Shown piece after piece: positions 1 through 9,147 of a stretch of 64,000 bases of DNA. The notes beneath the pieces are model-generated. The model saw only the letters and a program-made list of their open reading frames with translations, made no database searches and had not been told where the DNA came from. Made by a program: the position numbers and the translations under genes. How positions within the stretch are numbered: the stretch's first letter is position 1; the number at the start of each line of letters is the position of its first letter. The DNA comes from Winogradskyella sp. UBA3174 (lineage in GTDB: Bacteria > Bacteroidota > Bacteroidia > Flavobacteriales > Flavobacteriaceae): NCBI RefSeq assembly GCF_002364335.1, contig NZ_DEXW01000077.1, forward strand, positions 68,237 through 132,236. Direction: 5' to 3'.

Positions 1-3000
1 TTAATTGTGTATTTACAGTAGGATCGTAATATTGATTTGTTACTGTCTTTGAAAGTACAAGTTTACCTGTTAAGTCATATAATTTTATATCAGATGTCTC
101 AAATGAGCCTTGCATTTTAATATTTACAATATCATTTGCAGGATTTGGATATATTGTAATATTGAAATCTAAATTTTCATCCGAAGGCTCTAAGTTACAA
201 TCAAAATCTATTTCTACTCTTACAGAAGCTTCATCAAAATCTACAGCATTAAATACAGTAACATAATAATCTGTGGTCTCTGCAGGCGCTACTTCAATAG
301 ATGGTGTAATTTCCCCTGTACTCCATAAATATTCGTCACCTCCAGAGGCCGTTAATACTATGGAATCATCTAAGCATAATAAAACATTCTCACCAGCATA
401 AGCAGTTACAGGTTCATAAACATTTATAGTAATATTCTTATCGTCATAACAATCGTTTATATAACCCCTAACCTCAAAAACTGTAGTCTCAGATGGACTA
501 ATAGCAATATTAGGTTGTGTTGCTCCATTATTCCATTCATAATTGTTAGCACCAGAGGCTGATAGTGTAATAAAATCACCGCTTAATATATCTAAACTCT
601 CACCGTTCACAATAACAACGTTAGGGTTTGGGTCTACAAAAACAGTAACAACATCAGAGCTTTGTTCTTCACCCAAAGTAACGGTTACGCTATAATCTGT
701 TGTAGATAATGGACTAACTATAATATTTTGAGACGTTTCTCCAGTACTCCAAAGGTAACTATCACCTTGGTTAGCAGATAATTCTACCTCATAATTATCA
801 TTTTCACAAACGCGTTCGTCTTCACCTGCGGAAGCTTCAAAGATTTCATCTACCGTTACTGTAATTTGTTCTTGTACTTCACAACCTCCATTAATACCAA
901 AAACAATATATGTCGTAGTTTGTAATGGGCTCACTATGATAGAATTTGATGTTTCACCTGTACTCCAAAGGTAGGCATTAGCGCCAACTGCAGTTAATGT
1001 CGTACTTTCTCCTTCTAAAATTATTACGTCATCACTAACTGTTACTAAAGGTAGTGTATTTACATTCACTATTACACTACTAGTAGTCTCTTCACCGGTA
1101 TCATTAAAAGCTATAACATTATATAGTGTAGTTTCCGTTGGACTAACCTCTATGGAAGCAGAAGTTTCTCCTGTATTCCATAAAAAATTTGTACCACCAG
1201 TAGCAGTTAGAGTAGTCGTTTCCCCTACACATATAGATTGGTCGATACCAGCATTTGCTACCTGTGCGGTATCGAATAAAAAATTCAGTGAAAAATTATC
1301 AATTGCAACAACATCTCCTCCTGCTCCATCCGCACTGTAGTATGTAATTGTAAAATTATAGGTACCTTCTTCTACTACATAAGATTCAAAATTTAAACCT
1401 ACATGGCCATTAGGAAGACCTGCATATATAGTTCCACTTTCTATCCATGTACCCGAAGATGGACCTACCCAATCTACTCTTACACTTTCTACTTCTGTGT
1501 TTAAATCGCCTCCTTGAGGTATACTTCTAAAGTTTATTTCATTTCCCTCATCTGTTAAATCTATGTCTGTATCTCCTGTAATACCTTGGATTAATAGATC
1601 TGTAGAGGCATTGTAAAACTCATAAGTTCCAAAAAATGTATCGATTACTGTAATACTAGAGCTGGCAGTTAAACTTGCATTATTAGATGTATAAGTGATG
1701 TCTACCTGACCTTGACCAATAGCTGTTACTAAACCATTTTCATCTACTGTTGCAATTAAATCACTACTACTTGTCCAAGTACCAGATGAGTCTGTTGTAT
1801 TGGTAGGGATAAGTGTTGCTGTAAGTTGCGTGTTTTCACTAATTTCTAAAGTAACATCTATTGGACTAACTGAAACCGACTCTAAAGGAATAACAATATT
1901 AGTTACCGTAATTTCAGCTGTGTCTATAAAACCTCCACTGTTAGATGTAAATGTTATTGTTGCTAGTCCTTCAGAAACGGAAGTAACTAAACCATTAGTC
2001 TCTACAGTCGCTATACTAGAATTGCTAGAAGTCCATGCACCACTTTGGTTTGAAGTATTAACTGGTGTAAAAGCTGTAGACAAGGCTACAGAATCTGGTA
2101 GGTTTATCGTAGCTGTATTTGGTGTTATTACAACACTCTCTGCTGGAACATCTGGAATTTGACCATTTGCCGTTTGATTTAAATATTCTTCTAAATCTGT
2201 ATAACCATCTATATCAGTATCTACTACACCGTTGCTAACTAAATTTCCGTACTCTAATATCTCCCAAAAATCTGGCATTCCATCGTTATCTACATCTGTA
2301 AAAGGAGTACCACTTGTGAGTATAGGAAATGTTCCTGAAGTAACAGGTGCCGTTGCTATTTGAGTTTCAACATCATTAATAGCTCTAGCATCTTCACTAT
2401 CTCTTGTTGGTAATGAAGCACCGACATGGTCTTTAAGACTATCAAATAAGTTTACAGCATTTATCAATACAACACCATCGGCAATAATAGGTGTGTTCTT
2501 AGGTGTTGTTACTCTATAAGATGTATTTAATGTATTCTGTACGTCTGAAGAACCTCCGCCAGGCTGTACAACGCTCCATTCTTCATCCCAATCAACAGGT
2601 GATGTAATTGAAGTTCTTAGTGGACTAATATTACCCTCTGTAAATATTGAAACAGGATAAGCAGTGCTTACATATAGCATATTTCTTGAAAAGCCAGAAT
2701 CAATACAAAGATTATTTATATAATTTAGATGTTTAGTGCCTGATTCTTCTATGTTATTAGGAAAGGATGCGTGTAATTTGCCTTCAAATGTTACCGTATT
2801 TATAATTTCAAAATAAGTATCTTCTGTTACATAATTGCCTGTTTCGTTTTTAATTAATGGTTGTCTTTGCCCTACACTTGAAAACAAAAGATTATAAAAA
2901 GTTAATCTATCAACACCACCCGATGCTATTATTCCTTTATCGTTTCCTCCCCAAGCTGTATCTATAAGAGAATTCTGTATGGTTATATCATAAACATTAG

Positions 3001-3556
3001 CTTCATTATTTCCATCATAATCATAAATTGCTATATTTTCATCACTAGCCCAACTAAATGAACAATGGTCTATAATAACATTGTGTGCGTTTGTTATTAC
3101 TAGATTATCTGAATTTTGTTCAGAAACTTCAAATTCAGAACGCCTTAATGTTAAATATCTAATAATTACATCATTTGTCTGTACTTGTAATACGACGTCA
3201 TTTGGTGTGCCTTCCATACTTAAAGTAATACCATCACCAACACTGTGTTGTCCTGCAATAGTTATAAAAGGATTATTGATCGTAAGTGTGCTTTGAAGGT
3301 TTATACGGCCTCCTACGTCAAAAATGACTGTTCTAGGACCACTTGCATCAATAGCAGCACGTAAACTTCCAGCACCAGAGTCATTAAGGTTTGTAACTCT
3401 TATAACTTGACCGCCTCGACCTCCAACGGCATATTTACCATAACCTTCAGCTCCAGGAAAAGCTGGTAACTGAGCATAAGAATTAAAAGTTGAGAAAAGG
3501 GTAAATAAAAAGGCGATACTAAAAGTAATTTTAGTCATATTCTTTTGGGCTTTCAT
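1..3556 (-). CDS. Secreted pectate-lyase-like multidomain protein with T9SS sorting domain (3' end outside window)
   Basis: The minus-strand frame is open from an ATG at 3556 to the window edge, so the last residues are missing. A signal peptide ending in SYAQ is followed by PAFPGAEGYG and GGRGG, the opening typical of polysaccharide lyase family 1-like beta-helix proteins; the helix runs to about residue 415. Next come an Asp-rich segment (DVDNDGMPDFWE, about 417-462), two Big_2-type Ig domains (about 470-635), a jelly-roll-like segment, five Ig/PKD-like repeats with LWSTGETS-type cores (about 765-1120), and the start of a T9SS type A C-terminal domain (NITIYPNPAND). It is probably exported by the Por system and acts on a polysaccharide; the substrate is not visible. 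A second ATG at 3538 is an equally good start. Confidence 0.87.
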   Translation of the reverse strand, partial: MKAQKNMTKITFSIAFLFTLFSTFNSYAQLPAFPGAEGYGKYAVGGRGGQVIRVTNLNDSGAGSLRAAIDASGPRTVIFDVGGRINLQSTLTINNPFITIAGQHSVGDGITLSMEGTPNDVVLQVQTNDVIIRYLTLRRSEFEVSEQNSDNLVITNAHNVIIDHCSFSWASDENIAIYDYDGNNEANVYDITIQNSLIDTAWGGNDKGIIASGGVDRLTFYNLLFSSVGQRQPLIKNETGNYVTEDTYFEIINTVTFEGKLHASFPNNIEESGTKHLNYINNLCIDSGFSRNMLYVSTAYPVSIFTEGNISPLRTSITSPVDWDEEWSVVQPGGGSSDVQNTLNTSYRVTTPKNTPIIADGVVLINAVNLFDSLKDHVGASLPTRDSEDARAINDVETQIATAPVTSGTFPILTSGTPFTDVDNDGMPDFWEILEYGNLVSNGVVDTDIDGYTDLEEYLNQTANGQIPDVPAESVVITPNTATINLPDSVALSTAFTPVNTSNQSGAWTSSNSSIATVETNGLVTSVSEGLATITFTSNSGGFIDTAEITVTNIVIPLESVSVSPIDVTLEISENTQLTATLIPTNTTDSSGTWTSSSDLIATVDENGLVTAIGQGQVDITYTSNNASLTASSSITVIDTFFGTYEFYNASTDLLIQGITGDTDIDLTDEGNEINFRSIPQGGDLNTEVESVRVDWVGPSSGTWIESGTIYAGLPNGHVGLNFESYVVEEGTYNFTITYYSADGAGGDVVAIDNFSLNFLFDTAQVANAGIDQSICVGETTTLTATGGTNFLWNTGETSASIEVSPTETTLYNVIAFNDTGEETTSSVIVNVNTLPLVTVSDDVIILEGESTTLTAVGANAYLWSTGETSNSIIVSPLQTTTYIVFGINGGCEVQEQITVTVDEIFEASAGEDERVCENDNYEVELSANQGDSYLWSTGETSQNIIVSPLSTTDYSVTVTLGEEQSSDVVTVFVDPNPNVVIVNGESLDILSGDFITLSASGANNYEWNNGATQPNIAISPSETTVFEVRGYINDCYDDKNITINVYEPVTAYAGENVLLCLDDSIVLTASGGDEYLWSTGEITPSIEVAPAETTDYYVTVFNAVDFDEASVRVEIDFDCNLEPSDENLDFNITIYPNPANDIVNIKMQGSFETSDIKLYDLTGKLVLSKTVTNQYYDPTVNTQL

Positions 3557-3947
3557 AAAATAGATATTCTTTCTAAATTAAGTTTAGAACAATTTTAAAA
3601 AATAAATTGCAATTAACAAGGTTAAGTACTTAATTATTCGACATAATGTAATTTTTTGTAGGTATTTATTTACTTAAAATTACTTTATCGGTTAAATTAT
3701 GGTTTATATACGTCTAAATACATTTTTTAGACGTTTAAAAATTAACTTTAACATTCTCAAGAATTTATTTACAAAAACAATAGAGTTTAGACCTTATTAT
3801 TAATAGTTTGTAGCTCAAAAATTTAGATAGGAATTTATAAAAAACCAATTTAGTATATAGTATAGCTACATTAATTTTTTAACGGTTTTTAAAAAAAAGA
3901 TAATGGTATTACAATAAAATTGCTTTTTTTTACAAAAAACTAACCAA
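3557..3947. other. Divergent intergenic region
   Basis: This very AT-rich gap separates the lyase-like gene from asnB and has no convincing gene. It holds a 9-bp perfect inverted repeat, ACGTCTAAA at 3710-3718 and TTTAGACGT at 3726-3734, with a 7-nt loop. A weak -7-like box, TAAAATTG (one mismatch to TAnnTTTG), lies about 27 nt before the asnB start. Confidence 0.5.
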
Positions 3948-5753
3948 ATGTGCGGTATATACTTAACAAATATTGTTTTTGAAGAAAGTGTAGTAAAAGA
4001 AAAACTGGATTCAATTTCGTTTAGAGGACCTGACTATACAGGTATAGAGAAAGTTAATAATCTAACTTTTGGTCATCTTCGTTTATCTATTTTAGATTTA
4101 GACCCACGTTCTAATCAACCCATGCAGTATGAAAATCTAACAATAGTTTTTAATGGTGAAATATATAATTATAAGGCTATAAAACAAGAACTTTCAGACT
4201 TAGGTCATAATTTCAAAACCGAAAGTGACACCGAAGTACTTTTATTAGGTTACAAACAATGGGGCAAATCTATTCTAGATAAAATTAATGGCATGTTTGC
4301 CTTTAGCATATATAATGCTACAACAAATACATTATTTTCTGCTAGAGACCGATTAGGTGTAAAACCATTTTATTATTACTGGAATGACAACGAACTAGAG
4401 ATTTGCAGTCAAATAAGACCACTGCTAAAGAATAAGAAGATAAACGAAGATGCCATATCTATGTTTTTAGACTGCATGTTTATTCCTAGCCCTTACACAA
4501 TAGCACAACATATTTATAAGCTACCACCAGGAAACTATATGGAACTAGATTTTAATACTAATGAATTAATAATTCAGGAATATTGGAATTTAAAGGAAGT
4601 GAAAATACAAGACATTTCATATGAGGACGCAAAAAAAGAGTTGCATGCATTACTAATTGATGCCGTTAAGATTAGGCTGCAATCCGACGTCCCTATAGGA
4701 TCCTTTCTATCTGGAGGAATAGATTCTGCTTTGGTATCGAGCATTGCAGCAAAAGTATCACCTACCCAGATTAATACGTTTTCAATTGGTTTTGATGACC
4801 CAAAGTTTGATGAAAGTAAAATCGCAGAAAAATATGCCGAAATAATTGATTCCAAACACATTACAGCAATTTGCAGTCCTGATGATATCTTAAAATTAAT
4901 TCCGAAGCTTACAGAAGTATATGATGAACCCTTTGCAGACAGTTCTGCTTTACCCTCATTATTATTAAACAAAGTAACAAAACAATACGTCACCGTTGCA
5001 CTTTCTGGTGATGGTGGCGATGAAAGTTTTATAGGGTACCCGTATTTTGATTCTTTAATAAAAAACAAGTCTATTATTGATATTCCTTATCCTATTAGAA
5101 AATTTCTATCCAAGCCATTATTTTTAAAACTATTTAGATTAAACTCACATCGTGTAAGAAATGCTTTAACCACTAAAACTAGAAATGACTTTATTGAGAA
5201 TATTTTTTCTAGGAAAGGGTTGCTCCTAAAAAAGGGAAATCATAGTTGGATGAAGCACTATCAAGGTTACAAAAAATGGTCAAACATTTTCCTTCAGAAA
5301 GCTGCTGACCTTAATATAAAACTTTGGCTAGAAAACGACAGTAATGTAAAAGTTGATAGAGCAAGTATGGCTTATTCTGTTGAAGTTAGAAGTCCATTTT
5401 TAGATTATAGAGTCATAGAATACGCTAGAACACTACCAATGCATTTTAGGTATGAAAAAGGAAGACAGAAAAAAATATTAAGAGATATATTAAAAGAATA
5501 TATACCCGAAGAAGTGTTTAATCAACCAAAAAGAGGTTTTGCAGTTCCTATTGGTAATTGGATGAGAAGTGAATTGAAAGAAGAATTTATGACCGCTCTT
5601 AACGACGATTTTTTAAATAAAGTCCCAAACTTAAATGTGGAAAAATTTAAAAAAATGTTAGAAGAGCACATGAATAACAAACAAAGTCATACACCAAATA
5701 TTTGGAAACTATTTGTTTTGAGTAAGTGGTACGAAGAATTTGGATTTAATTAG
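3948..5753 (+). CDS. asnB: Asparagine synthase-like glutamine amidotransferase (first copy)
   Basis: This 601-residue protein has the two-domain AsnB layout. Cys2 of the MCGIY start is the N-terminal glutaminase nucleophile; FNGEIYNY and a GMFAF segment complete that domain. The C-terminal synthetase domain has the PP-loop SGGIDS at 255-260 and SGDGGDE at 353-358. AsnB makes asparagine from aspartate, glutamine and ATP, but relatives inside polysaccharide loci (for example WbpS) are thought to amidate sugar acids. A second copy at 16451 sits inside the glycan operon, so a glycan role is plausible for both. It stands alone on the plus strand between two minus-strand beta-helix genes. Family assignment is firm; substrate is inference. 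Confidence 0.9.
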   Translation: MCGIYLTNIVFEESVVKEKLDSISFRGPDYTGIEKVNNLTFGHLRLSILDLDPRSNQPMQYENLTIVFNGEIYNYKAIKQELSDLGHNFKTESDTEVLLLGYKQWGKSILDKINGMFAFSIYNATTNTLFSARDRLGVKPFYYYWNDNELEICSQIRPLLKNKKINEDAISMFLDCMFIPSPYTIAQHIYKLPPGNYMELDFNTNELIIQEYWNLKEVKIQDISYEDAKKELHALLIDAVKIRLQSDVPIGSFLSGGIDSALVSSIAAKVSPTQINTFSIGFDDPKFDESKIAEKYAEIIDSKHITAICSPDDILKLIPKLTEVYDEPFADSSALPSLLLNKVTKQYVTVALSGDGGDESFIGYPYFDSLIKNKSIIDIPYPIRKFLSKPLFLKLFRLNSHRVRNALTTKTRNDFIENIFSRKGLLLKKGNHSWMKHYQGYKKWSNIFLQKAADLNIKLWLENDSNVKVDRASMAYSVEVRSPFLDYRVIEYARTLPMHFRYEKGRQKKILRDILKEYIPEEVFNQPKRGFAVPIGNWMRSELKEEFMTALNDDFLNKVPNLNVEKFKKMLEEHMNNKQSHTPNIWKLFVLSKWYEEFGFN

Positions 5754-5766
5754 AACCTAAGAAAAC

Positions 5767-7026
5767 TTAATCCGTTTTTTGTATTATGTATTTAACATCA
5801 AAATTCTTGTTTTTACTAGAGCTATATTTGATGTATTCTATAAATTCTGTAAGATTTGGGTTAACTATAGTGATATCTCCTGTAACATTCTTAATACCAT
5901 TAAGTGTTCCTAGACTCGAGCCTCTTACTGTAAAAAAAGATGATTTAGAATTGTACTTTACATACATATTCTCAAAAGAAAACCCACCAATAGGACCAGA
6001 TGATTTAAAGTAATCTGGAACTTCAAAATAAATAACACTTAAATCGTCTCGTTGCTTACAAATGTCTATCGCACTAATGTTTTTAAAAGAAGTGTGATAT
6101 CCTTTACTTGGTTTTCTTGAGTATAATAAACGCCAATTACTTTCGTCTATAACAATGTCGCTAAATGATACATTTCCTTTTACAGGAAACTCAGGATGGG
6201 AAGAAATGATGATCTCTGCAGCAGGATATCGATTAGACACATCATGATTCATACTTAAATAGCAGTCTTTAAAATTTATACTTACAGGTTCAGATTTATC
6301 TGTTAAGTTGTCTAAACCAATAACAATACCAGAATGATTATTATTTGTGAAAGAGCAATGCTCAAAATTTACGTTAATAATGACATCTGTTTCACTATCT
6401 GGCTCTATATCTAAACCCGCTTCTGGTAAAGTACCCTTTGTTTTGGTGAAAATAGAATTTTTAACCCAAACGTTTTTAGCACTTATTACACTTATACCCT
6501 GTCTTTTATTATTGGTTGAAATAACACCATCTATTAATATATTTTCAGAAAAACGAGTGTCTTTATAGCCATCTATATAAATACCATCGCCACCAGAACT
6601 AGAAATTGTTAGGTTCTTTATTTCCACATTACTGCATCCCATGAGGCTAAGTCCCATGCGCCACTCACCATCTATATATTCACTTTTGTTCATTAATAGC
6701 ATAGAACCATTACCAATTATTTTAAGGTTTTTACAGTTAATAAATTTTAATAAAGCATCACTGGTATTTACATAAGCGCCTGGTTTTGCTTGCAACACAA
6801 CATCATTTTCAAAAATAATGGTTTTATTTTGTAAGTTTCTCAACTTTAATGGAGACACAAACCAATTACTACTTTGCTTATCAACTATAATAGTATCATT
6901 ATTTCTAATAGCTTCATTAAATCCTTTTTTATTATCATTAGTATTAAAACCATATGTTGATAGATTGACACTCTGAGCGTTAAAAAGAAGAGGACATAAA
7001 AAAACAATACCAAATAACGTTCTCAT
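5767..7026 (-). CDS. Secreted right-handed parallel beta-helix protein
   Basis: Of about 420 residues, the first 20 form a clean signal peptide (MRTLFGIVFLCPLLFNAQS). The rest is a repeating N/I/G-rich pattern with short strands such as NVEIKNLTISSSGGDGIYIDG-type coils, characteristic of the pectin-lyase fold (GH28, pectate lyase 3 and relatives). I chose the ATG at 7026 because it gives this signal peptide; the frame is open upstream to ATGs at 7068 and 7176, which would add charged residues before it. It faces asnB, with only 13 bases between the stops. It may trim or bind a surface or environmental polysaccharide. No catalytic residues could be assigned. Confidence 0.75.
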   Translation of the reverse strand: MRTLFGIVFLCPLLFNAQSVNLSTYGFNTNDNKKGFNEAIRNNDTIIVDKQSSNWFVSPLKLRNLQNKTIIFENDVVLQAKPGAYVNTSDALLKFINCKNLKIIGNGSMLLMNKSEYIDGEWRMGLSLMGCSNVEIKNLTISSSGGDGIYIDGYKDTRFSENILIDGVISTNNKRQGISVISAKNVWVKNSIFTKTKGTLPEAGLDIEPDSETDVIINVNFEHCSFTNNNHSGIVIGLDNLTDKSEPVSINFKDCYLSMNHDVSNRYPAAEIIISSHPEFPVKGNVSFSDIVIDESNWRLLYSRKPSKGYHTSFKNISAIDICKQRDDLSVIYFEVPDYFKSSGPIGGFSFENMYVKYNSKSSFFTVRGSSLGTLNGIKNVTGDITIVNPNLTEFIEYIKYSSSKNKNFDVKYIIQKTD

Positions 7027-7566
7027 TGCTTTTAAAAGTAATAAATCAAACAAAAAAAGTTTTTTCATTGAGCACAAAAATTTGCATTTAATCGCATTTA
7101 TTGATTTTAGACGTAAAATACTGTTTTTTATCAAAAAAAGAGCCTGATGTAATTTGATTTTTTTGATATTTGTCATTAACCAAATTTACTATAACTATCG
7201 AAATTTATGTCCTATGGAATAATAAGAATAATTTAAGCTTTAGTTAATTAAGCCTATTTTTTTAGATTAACTAAGATTTTTAATTCAGAAAGTGTTTTCA
7301 ATTTAATTGATTTTTTTACTATATACTGTTCTAAACAAATTTTAGTGATTCACCTTAAATGAGAACCAATAATTCCCTCTAGACTATTCTGGAACTACAA
7401 TAATCGATATTGACGTAAATGAGCAGCAATATAAACTGATGTTATTTTAACATCTGTTAATGAGCTGTTTGTATTATTAAAAATTAAAATGAATAGATGT
7501 TTTACTTTTGAAGTAAAATCTATATTCTTGCAATTAGAATGCAATTTTTAAACGAACCAATTATAA
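7027..7566. other. Intergenic region before the polysaccharide operon
   Basis: Most of this gap is AT-rich noncoding sequence, apart from possible alternative N-terminal codons of the beta-helix gene up to 7176. A stretch at 7349-7450 reads as protein-like with one internal stop and may be gene debris. Near the right end, 7500-7518 is an inverted repeat (TTTTACTT, 3 nt, AAGTAAAA) that overlaps a TACTTTTG box. Confidence 0.4.
7503..7510 (+). promoter_or_regulatory. -7 box TACTTTTG of the polysaccharide operon
   Basis: The octamer fits the Bacteroidota -7 consensus TAnnTTTG and lies 57 nt before the flippase start. It sits inside the inverted repeat TTTTACTT-N3-AAGTAAAA (7500-7518), a possible operator. 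I see no good -33 TTG at the usual spacing, so this is tentative. Confidence 0.35.
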
Positions 7567-9129
7567 ATGTCTAGAGTAAAAAAATCATTAAAAAACGCGA
7601 AAGTTGGGGTGTTCTTCTTCATTATATCCATTTTCGTTCAGTTTTTCTCTAGAAAATTATTCTTAGATAACCTTGGTGATGAATTTATAGGTTTAGAGAC
7701 CACTTTGAGAAGTGTTTTGGGATTTCTTAATTTGGCTGAATTAGGAATAGGGACAGCCATTGGCTTTACGCTATACAAACCAATTTTTGACGAGAATCAT
7801 AAAGAAATTAATAAAATAATAGCACTACTTGGAGTACTGTATAGAAAGATTGGTTACTGTATTATTGGTGTTGCCGTAATAGTATCGCTCTTCTTTCCAT
7901 TTATATTTGACACATCTGAGACTGGAGAGCTGTCTAACTTTTCGCTATTATTAATTTACTTCGTTTTTTACACACTTCTATTTTCATCGTTGCTAAGTTA
8001 TTTTGCAAACTTCCATCAAAGTTTACTAGGTGCTGATCAAAAGGGGTATATCATTCAAGGTTACTTCCAAACCATAAATATTATTAGAGTCATATTGCAA
8101 GCTATTGTTGCTGTTTATTTTAAAGATTTTTATTTATATATCATACTAGAGCTTATATTTAGTATAATTTATAGTGTTTTTGTTCGAAAAAAAATAAAAC
8201 AAGAATACCCGTGGTTAATTATTAACTCCTCTGAAAAGGCTAAAATAATTAAGGAATACCCAGATATCATTAAAAAGATAAAGCAAGTCTTTGTGCATAA
8301 AATGAGTTCTTTTGTTAAAAATGGCACAGATAACATATTAGTAGCTGCATTAGTCAGCATAGAGAGTGTTGCCTTTTTTGGAAATTACCAACTTATATTC
8401 ACAAAACTGGGTGGTTTAGTGAAAATGGCTTTTGCAGGTACAGGATCTGCTGTAGGTAATTTAATTGCAGAAGATAATGCTGAAAACATTAAAAAAATCT
8501 TTTGGGAATTGATGGCTGTTCAGTTCTTTATTGCTGGATTTTTTAGTCTAATTATGTATTTTACCATGGAACCACTTATCATATTCTGGATAGGCGCAAA
8601 ATATATATTAGCAAAAACCACTTTAATATTACTGATAGCCAACTTCTTTATTTTTCAAATTGCATCACCTGTAGAACGTTTTAAGAATGCCTACGGACTT
8701 TATCAAGATACTTGGGCAGCGGCAGCCGAAGCTATAATAAATCTTACCATTTCATTAATTTTTGGAAGCATTTGGGGAATTGATGGTATTATATTGGGTA
8801 CGCTGGTTAGCCTAATTCTTATTGTAGTAATTTGGAAACCTTATTTCTTATATAAACATGGATTTAAAAAAAGCGTTTGGATATATTGGAAAGGTATTTT
8901 ACCAGTAACTATAGTCTTTTCTTTAGCGGCATTGTTAGTTAATTTTACTGCTAATTATGTTACTTATGATAGAGAGACATCCGGTATAATTAATTGGATT
9001 TTATACGCTACAATAATTACAGCTATCGTCACAGTAATTTACGGTACACTCTTATTTATCTTTGTAGATGGGTTTAGAGTCTTTGTTTTTAGAATGAGAG
9101 ATTTATTGACTAAGAAATTATTTAAATAA
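7567..9129 (+). CDS. Polysaccharide flippase (Wzx-like, MATE/MVF fold)
   Basis: This 520-residue protein is almost entirely membrane-embedded, with about 12-14 hydrophobic segments spread over its length and short basic loops. An N-terminal SRVKKSLKNAKVG segment precedes the first helix. The pattern is that of the oligosaccharide flippase/polysaccharide transport family, which moves undecaprenyl-linked repeat units to the outer face of the inner membrane. It is the first gene of a plus-strand run of polysaccharide genes and is followed after 18 nt by a glycosyltransferase. It is distinct from the Wzy-like polymerase at 10302, which is shorter and has the polymerase-type loop. Confidence 0.87.
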   Translation: MSRVKKSLKNAKVGVFFFIISIFVQFFSRKLFLDNLGDEFIGLETTLRSVLGFLNLAELGIGTAIGFTLYKPIFDENHKEINKIIALLGVLYRKIGYCIIGVAVIVSLFFPFIFDTSETGELSNFSLLLIYFVFYTLLFSSLLSYFANFHQSLLGADQKGYIIQGYFQTINIIRVILQAIVAVYFKDFYLYIILELIFSIIYSVFVRKKIKQEYPWLIINSSEKAKIIKEYPDIIKKIKQVFVHKMSSFVKNGTDNILVAALVSIESVAFFGNYQLIFTKLGGLVKMAFAGTGSAVGNLIAEDNAENIKKIFWELMAVQFFIAGFFSLIMYFTMEPLIIFWIGAKYILAKTTLILLIANFFIFQIASPVERFKNAYGLYQDTWAAAAEAIINLTISLIFGSIWGIDGIILGTLVSLILIVVIWKPYFLYKHGFKKSVWIYWKGILPVTIVFSLAALLVNFTANYVTYDRETSGIINWILYATIITAIVTVIYGTLLFIFVDGFRVFVFRMRDLLTKKLFK

Positions 9130-9147
9130 AAAGTAATTCACTTAAAA

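Noticed and set aside
1..3. TTA at the very start as the stop codon of the first gene
   Set aside because: The gene's frame has a codon at 4-2, so this triplet is out of frame. The T9SS domain is also incomplete there. The gene continues beyond the window.
4574..5068. Open minus-strand frame of 164 codons inside asnB
   Set aside because: It is the antisense shadow of conserved AsnB sequence and encodes nothing family-like. The same reasoning removed other antisense or out-of-frame openings, for example 1800-2162, 14812-15123 and 53074-53364.
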